Below, in pieces: positions 45,084 to 51,679 of a stretch of 51,679 bases of DNA. Within the stretch, counting starts at the first letter, position 1, and the number at the start of each line of letters is the position of its first letter. The position numbers and the translations under genes are program-made. The notes beneath the pieces are model-generated. The model did not search any database, had not been told where the DNA came from, and saw only the letters and a program-made list of their open reading frames with translations. The DNA comes from Ornithinibacter sp. (GTDB taxonomy: Bacteria > Actinomycetota > Actinomycetes > Actinomycetales > Dermatophilaceae): assembly GCA_029266735.1 (NCBI GenBank), contig JAQSWG010000036.1, positions 1 through 51,679 of the forward strand. The letters are read 5' to 3'.

Positions 45084-45319
45084 CGTGCTCCTCGGTCGGT
45101 GACTGCGCGGTGCTGGGGTGCGTGCTGCTGGGCTGGTGCGGCTGCGACGGTGGGGCGTGCCGGTGGCTGGTGTGGGGAGACCCGGCTGCTGGTCCCCATC
45201 CGATCCGGGCCCGGCGCGGGGGAAGTCGCGTCGGGAGACGGTTCGGCTGGAGGCCAGCGGTCGGGTCGGGTGGCGGTGTTCTCAGGTCCTGTGCCGCCGA
45301 GGTCTGCAGGAGACGTGCC
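45084..45319. other. Gap between mraZ and rsmH
   Basis: These 236 nt contain no supported gene. A hairpin can form from GGGGAGACC (45174-45182) and GGTCCCC (45191-45197) and might attenuate transcription from mraZ into rsmH. A promoter for rsmH may lie here but no consensus stands out. Confidence 0.4.
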
Positions 45320-45763
45320 TCAGAGGCCGGGAACCACCTCCTCCGAGCCCACGGAGTAGGAGGAGTACGCGGGCATGACCTCGGCGAGGTAGTCGGACCA
45401 GGCACCGGAGTCCCAGACCTCGATCCGGGCGCCGTTGCCGATGACCGTGCACTCCTTCTCCAGTCCGGCGTACGCCCGCAGGGAGGCGGGGATCGTCACG
45501 CGGCCCTGGCGGTCGGGGACGTCGGGGTGCGCGCGCGCACGGAACACCCGCACGAAGTTCCGCAGCTGCCGGGAGGATCCCGACGTCCCCTCCATGAGGG
45601 TCGAGATGCGGTGGAACTCCTCGGCGGGGAAGACGTAGAGGCAGTTCTCCTGACCTGTCGTCACGACGAGACCTTCTGCCAGGGCCGCCCGGAAGCGGGC
45701 GGGGAGGAACAGCCGTCCCTTCTCGTCGAGCCGGGGCGTGTGGGTGCCCAGGAACTCCACCAC
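45320..45763 (-). CDS. mraZ: Transcriptional regulator MraZ
   Basis: A 147-residue protein with two AbrB-like swapped-hairpin repeats, THTPRLDEKGRLFLPARFR and HPDVPDRQGRVTIPASLR. MraZ binds direct repeats in its own promoter and controls the division cluster. GTG 45763 is 7 nt from GAGGAGGT; GTG 45760 is also possible. It is the first gene of the cluster. The MraZ-box candidate at 45812-45826 lies 48 nt upstream. Confidence 0.95.
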   Translation of the reverse strand: MVEFLGTHTPRLDEKGRLFLPARFRAALAEGLVVTTGQENCLYVFPAEEFHRISTLMEGTSGSSRQLRNFVRVFRARAHPDVPDRQGRVTIPASLRAYAGLEKECTVIGNGARIEVWDSGAWSDYLAEVMPAYSSYSVGSEEVVPGL

Positions 45764-45811
45764 GCGCGCCACCTCCTCGACCTCACCGAACCGCCCGCTG
45801 GCGCCGGATTC

Positions 45812-45826
45812 CCCCACTTTACTCCA
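45812..45826 (-). promoter_or_regulatory. MraZ box candidate facing mraZ
   Basis: Read on the minus strand it is TGGAG-TAAAG-TGGGG, two TGGNG units 10 nt apart. This is the periodicity of the E. coli MraZ site (TGGGN repeats separated by 5 nt). Confidence 0.6.
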
Positions 45827-45900
45827 CCAACGCTTTGTGCGAGGAGAAATCGCCCCCCTAATCCGCGGTAGGACTCTTCATCACTGCAGGTCAGATGCAG

Positions 45901-45915
45901 TGGTGCAAAGTGGGG
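45901..45915 (+). promoter_or_regulatory. Second MraZ box candidate facing moxR
   Basis: TGGTG-CAAAG-TGGGG matches 13 of 15 positions of the site at 45812 but lies on the opposite strand, pointing to the moxR operon. The 45764-46232 region holds no gene I can support. Confidence 0.5.
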
Positions 45916-46232
45916 CATCAAACGGGTGGTTGACTGGGCAACGGAGCCCCTCGAGCAGCGCAGCCCTGCGGCGGTGGGACCCCGGGCGGCGGAAGCGCCC
46001 GGACGACGCGTCGGTGGAGGAGGACGGGGCGGAGAGTGGGGCAGGGTGGGAGTCGACGCGGCGAGCGGCCGGCATCCCTGCTGGCGGGGGACGCGGTGCT
46101 GGTGTCCAAGGATCGGAGGATGAGATGGTTGTCGTCGGCACGTCTCCGCAATCCGGTTCGTTGAGGCAAGATCGTGGGCACGCTCGACACCGATCGACCG
46201 TTGGGCGGGTACTGAGATGAGAAGGGACCCCC

Positions 46233-47249
46233 GTGAGCGACCTCGAGAACGACCGCCGCACCCTGCCGAACAGTGAGCTCTCCGCCTCGGCGCGCGGCGC
46301 CTCGCTCGACCAGGTCCTGCAGATCTCCGCCTCGCTGGCCGCAGCGATGAACTCGGTGATCGAGGGCAAGCAGTCGGTGGTGCGGACTGCCATCACGGTG
46401 CTCCTCGCAGAGGGGCACCTCCTCGTGGAGGACGTACCGGGCGTCGGCAAGACCCTCCTGGCGAAGACCCTCGCCCGCTCGATCGACTGCACCGTTCGAC
46501 GTGTGCAGTTCACGCCGGACCTCCTGCCGAGCGACATCACCGGCGTGTCGGTCTTCAACCAGGACGTTCGGGACTTCGAGTTCCGACCCGGGGCGATCTT
46601 CGCCAACGTCGTCGTCGGCGACGAGATCAACCGGGCGTCCCCCAAGACCCAGAGCGCCCTCCTCGAGTCGATGGAGGAGGGGCAGGTGACGGTGGACGGC
46701 ACGACCTACTCACTGCCACGCCCGTTCATGGTCATGGCGACCCAGAACCCCATCGAGATGGAGGGCACCTACCCGCTCCCGGAGGCGCAGCGGGACCGGT
46801 TCATGGCTCGCATCTCGATGGGCTACCCGTCGGCGCGCTCCGAGCTCGACATGCTCGACCTCCACGGCGGCATCTCGCCGCTCGAGGACCTTCAGCCGGT
46901 GACCGACGCGTCGGTCGTGTCGTCGATGATCGCCGCGGTCCGCCAGGTGCACACCGCACCCGCGGTCAAGCAGTACATCGTCGACCTCACCCACGCCACC
47001 CGGTCGAGCAACGCCCTCCGGCTCGGCGCCTCACCCCGCGCCACCCTCCACCTGCTGCGGGCATCCCGCGCGCACGCCGCCCTCGCCGGCCGTGACCACG
47101 TGCTGCCGGACGACGTACAACAGATCGCGGTCCCCGTCCTCGCCCACCGCCTCATGCCCACCGGGGAGACGCAGATGGCCCGGCGCACGACTGCCGACGT
47201 CGTGAACGACCTGCTCCAGCGCGTCCGGGTGCCCTCTCCCACCCGCTGA
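46233..47249 (+). CDS. MoxR family AAA+ ATPase
   Basis: A 338-residue AAA+ ATPase. DVPGVGKTLLAKTLA is Walker A and VVVGDEINRASPKTQSALLE is Walker B with the MoxR signature. VMATQNPIEMEGTYPLPEAQ holds sensor 1 and the C-terminal lid follows. It acts as a chaperone-like partner of a DUF58/VWA-type protein, here the next gene. It starts at GTG 46233 behind GAGAAGGGA. Confidence 0.95.
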   Translation: MSDLENDRRTLPNSELSASARGASLDQVLQISASLAAAMNSVIEGKQSVVRTAITVLLAEGHLLVEDVPGVGKTLLAKTLARSIDCTVRRVQFTPDLLPSDITGVSVFNQDVRDFEFRPGAIFANVVVGDEINRASPKTQSALLESMEEGQVTVDGTTYSLPRPFMVMATQNPIEMEGTYPLPEAQRDRFMARISMGYPSARSELDMLDLHGGISPLEDLQPVTDASVVSSMIAAVRQVHTAPAVKQYIVDLTHATRSSNALRLGASPRATLHLLRASRAHAALAGRDHVLPDDVQQIAVPVLAHRLMPTGETQMARRTTADVVNDLLQRVRVPSPTR

Positions 47250-47254
47250 GTCCA

Positions 47255-48523
47255 GTGCGCGCCATCCGACGATCCCTCACCACCCGCGGCGCGGCCTTCG
47301 CCGGCTGCGGGATCGTGCTCGTCACCTCGGGGATCCTCCTCGGCCAGCACGACGTCACCCGCATCGGGGTGCTCCTCCTCGTGCTCACCGTCATCGCCCT
47401 CGTCCTCGTCCGGCGCCACGGGCTCCGGCTGAGCGTCATGCGGACGGCGGCCCCCGCCCGGGTCGCCATCGACGAACGCTCGGTGGTGACGGTGCGCATC
47501 CGCAACACCGAGTCGAGCATCTCCCCGGTGGTCATGGCCGAGGAGTCGATCGACTACGCGCTCGGGGACCGTCCCCGTTTCGTGATTCCGTCGCTCCGGC
47601 CGGGCGAGTCGCACGAGGTGCAGTACACCGTCCGCTCCCACACCCGTGGCGTCCACCGCATCGGGCCGCTCGGGGTGCGGGTGCGTGACCCCTTCGGGTT
47701 GAGCCTGCGCGCGGCGGCCGTCAGTGGTGGTGCCGAGCTCGTCGTCCTTCCCCGCGTCGTCCCGCTGCCCGGCGGACGGTCGCTGGGCAGCGGGATCGGC
47801 TCGGAGGGCTCGGTGCCCCACATGGTCGCCCTCCACGGCGAGGACGACCAGACCGTCCGGGAGTACCGCGATGGTGACGACCTGCGGCGGATCCACTGGC
47901 CGGCGACCGCTCGGACCGGCGACCTCATGGTCCGCCAGGAGGACCGGCCGGCCAAGAGGCGGGCGGTCATCCTCCTCGACTGCCGCGCCTCTGCGCACGG
48001 CGGTTCCGGGCGTGGGAGCTCGTTGGAGTGGTGCGTGACGACGGCGGCCTCCGTGACCGCCCACCTCGTCGACGGGGGGTATGCCGTCCACCTCCTGACG
48101 CCCGACCCGGGCGCCGACACGGGCACCCACCACGACGAGACGCTCGACGACGGCCTCGAAACGCTCGCCCGGGTGTCCCTCGGCGGCGACGACGGGGTGC
48201 GGGCCGTCCTGCACTCGGCGAGCTCCCTCACCTCACAGGGTGGGCTCGTCGTCTACGTCGGCGGACCGTTGGCGGACGACGACGCCCGCACGCTGGCCGC
48301 CCTGCGACAGCCCGGCTCCTCGGGGGCCGCAATGGTCGTGGAACCAGATGCCTTCGCCGGCCGAGGGTCGAAGAGACGAGGCGGCCATGCGGAGGTGAAG
48401 GCGGCCACCACGGTCGCCACGCTGCAGTCCTCCGGCTGGATGACGACGATCGTCGACGCACGGACGGCGCCCCCGGCGGCGTGGTCCGCTGTCGTCGGCG
48501 CCCAGGTGGTGGGAGCCCGATGA
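47255..48523 (+). CDS. DUF58 domain protein
   Basis: A 422-residue protein with two N-terminal membrane segments (about 8-50), a beta-rich middle and the DUF58 domain. The signature is YRDGDDLRRIHWPATARTGD followed by LMVRQEDRPAKRR. The VWA-like AVILLDCRA strand follows. It begins 5 nt after moxR with GTG and overlaps the transglutaminase gene by 4 nt, the standard actinobacterial trio. The function is unknown; it is probably a membrane-associated partner of MoxR. Confidence 0.92.
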   Translation: MRAIRRSLTTRGAAFAGCGIVLVTSGILLGQHDVTRIGVLLLVLTVIALVLVRRHGLRLSVMRTAAPARVAIDERSVVTVRIRNTESSISPVVMAEESIDYALGDRPRFVIPSLRPGESHEVQYTVRSHTRGVHRIGPLGVRVRDPFGLSLRAAAVSGGAELVVLPRVVPLPGGRSLGSGIGSEGSVPHMVALHGEDDQTVREYRDGDDLRRIHWPATARTGDLMVRQEDRPAKRRAVILLDCRASAHGGSGRGSSLEWCVTTAASVTAHLVDGGYAVHLLTPDPGADTGTHHDETLDDGLETLARVSLGGDDGVRAVLHSASSLTSQGGLVVYVGGPLADDDARTLAALRQPGSSGAAMVVEPDAFAGRGSKRRGGHAEVKAATTVATLQSSGWMTTIVDARTAPPAAWSAVVGAQVVGAR

Positions 48524-50838
48524 ACCGCGTCCGACCGGTCGAGACCCTGCTCGCGGCCCTCGCCACCCTCGCCGTCACGTTGCCGCTGACGACGCTCTTC
48601 ACCCCCGCTTCCGCGTGGTTCCGCCCGAGCCTCCTGCTCGTGGCGCTCGTCGCCCTCGTCGGGATGGCGCTTCGACGAGTCACGACCTCTCGCCCGCTCG
48701 TCGTCCTGGGCCAGGCCGTGCTCCTCGTCAACGGGGCCGCCGTCCTCCACGGTCAGGGACACCTCTGGCGCAGCGTCGTCCCGACTCCCGAGACCGGGCG
48801 GGCCTTCGGCGTGCTGCTCGGCGAGGCGTACCAGACGGTGACGAACTACACCGCCCCCGCCCCCGCCAACCGCGGCACGGTGCTCGCCGTCAGCGTGCTC
48901 ATCGGCGTGACCGCCCTGGCGGTCGACGCGATCGCGGTGACGTACAGGAGTCCGGCGCTGGCCGGCATCCCCCTGCTGTCCGCCTTTCTGGGGTCCGCGA
49001 CGAACTCCGGTGACGGGCTCGGTGCCTGGTATGCCGTTCCCCCGGCCCTGTGCTGGCTCGCCCTCGTGGGTCGGCAGGGCGTCCGCTCGCTGCGTTCGTG
49101 GGGAGCCGCCACCCCGCGCTCGTCCGCCGGCCGCTTCGCCGACCCCACGAGTGCGTTCGCGACGATGGGCCGTGTGGTCGGCGTGACCGCCATCGGAGCC
49201 GCGATCGTGGTGCCGAGCCTCGTCCCCCACTTCCCGACGACCTTCCTCGCCGACGGACTCGGCCGCAGCGCCGACGGGCGCGGCGGCAACGGCTCCGACG
49301 TGCGGCTGGCCTCCAGCCTCGACATCGCGCGGGACCTCGGCAGCCGGTCCAGCAACCCCGTCCTGCGTTACCGCAGCACCTCTGACCGGCTGGGGCCGCT
49401 ACGGGTCGGCATCCTCGACAGCTACCGGCGGGGTCACTGGCAGGCGCGCTCGGACTTCACCTTCGTCCCGGTCGACGGCCGGATCCCCGGACCGACGGCC
49501 GGACCCGAGGTCCCCCGACGGGTCGAGCAGATCACGGTGATGGAGAACGGCATCGGACTGCCGCAGGTCGCGCTGCCGGAGGGCACGACGGGGAGCCCGT
49601 TCCCGGCCGGCACCTGGAACATGACCGTCGAGGGGCTCGTGCAGGTGACCCAGCGGGTCTCGTCCTACACGGCCGAGTTCATCGAGCTGGACCCGGACCC
49701 CTCGCAGTTCACCGCCGACCTCGACGGCCCGCAAGGGAACGAGGCGAACCTCGAGGTCGACCGGCGCTCGGAGACCGAGGTTCGGGCGGTGCTCGCGGAG
49801 CTCACCGACGAGGGTGACACCCCGCTGGACGTCGCGCGCGCGATCCAGGGCTACCTGCGCGGGCCACAGTTCACCTACTCGCCCGAGCTCGCCGCCGGGA
49901 CCGCGGAAGGCTCCATTCCGGAGGAGCCGCTCGCCCGGTTCCTCGAGACCAAGCGCGGGTACTGCGTGCAGTTCAGCTCCGCGATGATCATGCTCTCCAG
50001 GGCGGCCGGCATCCCGGCCCGGATGGCGACCGGCTTCCTCCCGGGCGTGCAGGACGGCGACGACCGGGTGGTGCGGCTCAGCGACGCGCACGCGTGGCCG
50101 GAGCTGTGGTTCCCCCGCCTCGGCTGGGTGCGGTTCGAGCCCACACCGGGCACCCGCAGCGGAGTCGCGCCGGAGTACAGCCTGGCGCCGACCGACACGG
50201 GTTCGGGCTCGGCCGCGGTGCCGAGCGCCACGTCGTCGACCTCCTCCTCCATCCCGTCGACAGGCCCCGAGCGTGACGTCACCGCAGACGACCTCGGGAC
50301 CATCGGTGGCTCGTCCGACACGGGCGTGATCCGCTACGTCTCCGACCACGCCACGACGATCCTCGTGCTCCTCCTCGCGGGTCTCGCCGTCGCGGTCGTT
50401 CCGCTCGGCGCGTGGCTCGCCCGCCGCCGGGCCCGCCGCCGGGCCCGGGACGACGCGGAGCGCGTCGAGGCGGAGTGGCAGTCCCTGCTCCTGCGGCTGC
50501 AGGACATCGGCTACGTCCCACCGGACGGGGCGACGCCGCGACAGGCGTCCCGCCAGATCGGTCATGCGGCCTACCTGTCCGCGGACGAGACCCAGGCCCT
50601 GGGCCGGGTGGTGTCGACCCTCGAGCTCGCCCGCTACGCCCGTCCCGGTTCGGACCTGGATGACGTCGCGGACGACGCGAGGACGGTGTGGCGAGGTGCC
50701 CTCTCACGCAGGCGACGAGCCGACCGGGTGCGGGCGTTGCTGCTGCCCGAGGAGGGGCGGCGGCACTGGCGGCAAGGCCTTCGTCGCCTCGTGCCGTGGC
50801 GGCTGGGGCGCCCGGAGCCGACCGGAGAGGACGACTGA
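48520..50838 (+). CDS. Membrane-anchored transglutaminase-like protein
   Basis: A 772-residue protein. Six or seven N-terminal membrane segments (about 5-235) are followed by an extracellular part with the transglutaminase-like core. The core has KRGYCVQFSSAMIMLSRAAG with the catalytic Cys, ARMATGFLPG, then DAHAWPELWFPRLGWVRFEP with His and Asp. After a Ser/Thr-rich linker, one more membrane segment (about 610-635) leads to a cytoplasmic Arg-rich tail (DUF4129-like). It is the third gene of the moxR-DUF58-TGase operon, likely acting on the cell envelope; the substrate is unknown. Confidence 0.92.
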   Translation: MNRVRPVETLLAALATLAVTLPLTTLFTPASAWFRPSLLLVALVALVGMALRRVTTSRPLVVLGQAVLLVNGAAVLHGQGHLWRSVVPTPETGRAFGVLLGEAYQTVTNYTAPAPANRGTVLAVSVLIGVTALAVDAIAVTYRSPALAGIPLLSAFLGSATNSGDGLGAWYAVPPALCWLALVGRQGVRSLRSWGAATPRSSAGRFADPTSAFATMGRVVGVTAIGAAIVVPSLVPHFPTTFLADGLGRSADGRGGNGSDVRLASSLDIARDLGSRSSNPVLRYRSTSDRLGPLRVGILDSYRRGHWQARSDFTFVPVDGRIPGPTAGPEVPRRVEQITVMENGIGLPQVALPEGTTGSPFPAGTWNMTVEGLVQVTQRVSSYTAEFIELDPDPSQFTADLDGPQGNEANLEVDRRSETEVRAVLAELTDEGDTPLDVARAIQGYLRGPQFTYSPELAAGTAEGSIPEEPLARFLETKRGYCVQFSSAMIMLSRAAGIPARMATGFLPGVQDGDDRVVRLSDAHAWPELWFPRLGWVRFEPTPGTRSGVAPEYSLAPTDTGSGSAAVPSATSSTSSSIPSTGPERDVTADDLGTIGGSSDTGVIRYVSDHATTILVLLLAGLAVAVVPLGAWLARRRARRRARDDAERVEAEWQSLLLRLQDIGYVPPDGATPRQASRQIGHAAYLSADETQALGRVVSTLELARYARPGSDLDDVADDARTVWRGALSRRRRADRVRALLLPEEGRRHWRQGLRRLVPWRLGRPEPTGEDD

Positions 50839-50900
50839 CCCGACGTCGCGGCCGCGGCGTGTTCGCGGCGGTCAGCGGGTCGGTCGTGGACAGTGAGCCC

Positions 50901-51679
50901 ATGTCCCTTCGTCGTGTCGACCGAGCCGTGGGGAACTACTCCGCGTTGCGCGACCGCCTGTTGCCGGCCACCGACGAGTTCGTCGAGCTCGTCACCGCCA
51001 TCATCGACGACGCGGGTATCAACTACCTGAGTGTCACCGGTCGCACCAAGTCGGTCGCGTCGTTCGCCGCCAAGGCCCGCGGAGTCATCACCGGTGACGC
51101 TGCCGCCGACCCGCTACAGCTCGTGACGGACCAGGTCGGTGTCCGGGTCATCACCTACGTCCAGCGGGACGTGGACGCGGTGGCCGGTCTCCTCGCCGAG
51201 CAGTTCACCGTCCTCGACGACCGTGACCTCGGTGAGGAGACCGCTGCGGCCGGTCGCTTCGGCTACGCCAGCCGGCACCTGCTGGTGTCGAGGAGCGACC
51301 GGGAGACGACGGCATACGACCCGCTGTTCTGTGCCTCGGTCCAGCTCCGGACGGTACTCCAGCACGCCTGGGCCGAGTTCGAGCACGACATCCGGTACAA
51401 GGGCACCGTGCCGCCGGAGCAGGTGCCGGACCTCGACCGGCGGTTCACTCTCGCCGCCGGGCTGCTCGAGCTCGCGGACCGGGAGTTCGGCGCGATCCGC
51501 GACCGGCTCCAGGCCGGCCTCGGCGACAGCAGCGTCGACGGTGGGGACGCGCAGGACCCGCGGATCAGCGGCCAGGAGCTCGCGACGTTCCTCGCGGGGC
51601 GCTACTCGAGCGCCGGGTGGTCGCGCACGGAGCACTACGAGTGGATCTCCGGGCTGCTGCTCGAGCTCGGCATCGCCTC
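50901..51679 (+). CDS. RelA/SpoT-domain (p)ppGpp synthetase-like protein, 3' end outside window
   Basis: A partial frame of 259 codons running off the window. It has a RelA_SpoT nucleotidyltransferase domain. SVTGRTKSVASFAAKAR and the metal-site-type LVTDQVGVRVITYVQRD come first, then FGYASRHLLV. SVQLRTVLQHAWAEFEHDIRYKG, the conserved synthetase block, is shown here by its parts VQLRTVLQHAWAEFEHD and IRYKG. There is no HD hydrolase domain in front, so it resembles a small alarmone synthetase or the GTP pyrophosphokinase YjbM/YwaC group, with a further C-terminal region. The start is ATG 50901; GTG 50886 is in frame. The 62-nt gap before it has no clear terminator. Confidence 0.85.
   Translation, partial: MSLRRVDRAVGNYSALRDRLLPATDEFVELVTAIIDDAGINYLSVTGRTKSVASFAAKARGVITGDAAADPLQLVTDQVGVRVITYVQRDVDAVAGLLAEQFTVLDDRDLGEETAAAGRFGYASRHLLVSRSDRETTAYDPLFCASVQLRTVLQHAWAEFEHDIRYKGTVPPEQVPDLDRRFTLAAGLLELADREFGAIRDRLQAGLGDSSVDGGDAQDPRISGQELATFLAGRYSSAGWSRTEHYEWISGLLLELGIA

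Noticed and set aside
1-51679. tRNA or rRNA genes, CRISPR arrays, transposases, integrases, phage genes
   Set aside because: None seen on either strand; no direct-repeat arrays, no cloverleaf-like segments and no mobile-element proteins among the coding frames.

Overview
The window is about 52 kb of very GC-rich DNA from an actinobacterium. The evidence is the gene order of the division and cell-wall cluster without ftsA, the DivIVA/SepF/YggT block, the MurE DNPR motif of a diaminopimelate wall, start codons that are often GTG, and several likely leaderless promoters. Rare TAT and GCA codons concentrated in the heptamer GTATGCC/GGCATAC recall Intrasporangiaceae (Micrococcales). That family assignment is inference.

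Layout. (1) 1-3.7 kb is a stress or dormancy-like block: Hsp20, two small unknown genes, a class I fructose-bisphosphate aldolase, a 2TM protein and an SDR oxidoreductase. Three of its promoters carry a GGGACC-N3-GGCCCT-type box resembling the DosR/DevR site. (2) 3.98-6.69 kb is the most unusual part. It holds a cytoplasmic astacin-type metallopeptidase whose C-terminal tail carries five KKxxDD repeats, then an MvdD/TgnB-like ATP-grasp ligase (broken by a 4-nt duplication), then a YbaY-like domain protein. It looks like a graspetide-type side-chain ligation system acting on the tail of an enzyme. (3) 6.8-17.2 kb is assorted metabolism and stress: aldo-keto reductase, RibD-like reductase, APC permease, Gly-rich protein, a second Hsp20 with an HspR (HAIR) operator, class II aldolase, a DUF3307-like/SatD pair, mtnA, a metallophosphoesterase and a tandem universal stress protein. 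(4) 17.2-25.7 kb, minus strand: oligopeptidase B-like S9 peptidase, dnaE (broken by a short deletion), an RluD-type pseudouridine synthase, lspA and a DksA/TraR-type protein with a histone H1-like tail. (5) 25.9-45.8 kb, minus strand: divIVA, yggT, sepF, yggS, pgeF, ftsZ, ftsQ (broken by a deletion), murC, murG, ftsW, murD, mraY, murF, murE, ftsI, ftsL, rsmH, mraZ. Most junctions overlap by 4 nt, indicating one long translationally coupled operon for peptidoglycan precursor synthesis and septation. (6) 46.2-51.7 kb, plus strand: divergent moxR, DUF58 and transglutaminase genes, then a RelA/SpoT-domain gene cut by the window edge.

Three genes (ATP-grasp, dnaE, ftsQ) carry frame-breaking indels. 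Two of these belong to families that are normally essential, so sequence or assembly error is the likeliest cause for those. No RNA genes, CRISPR arrays, insertion sequences or prophage genes were recognised.
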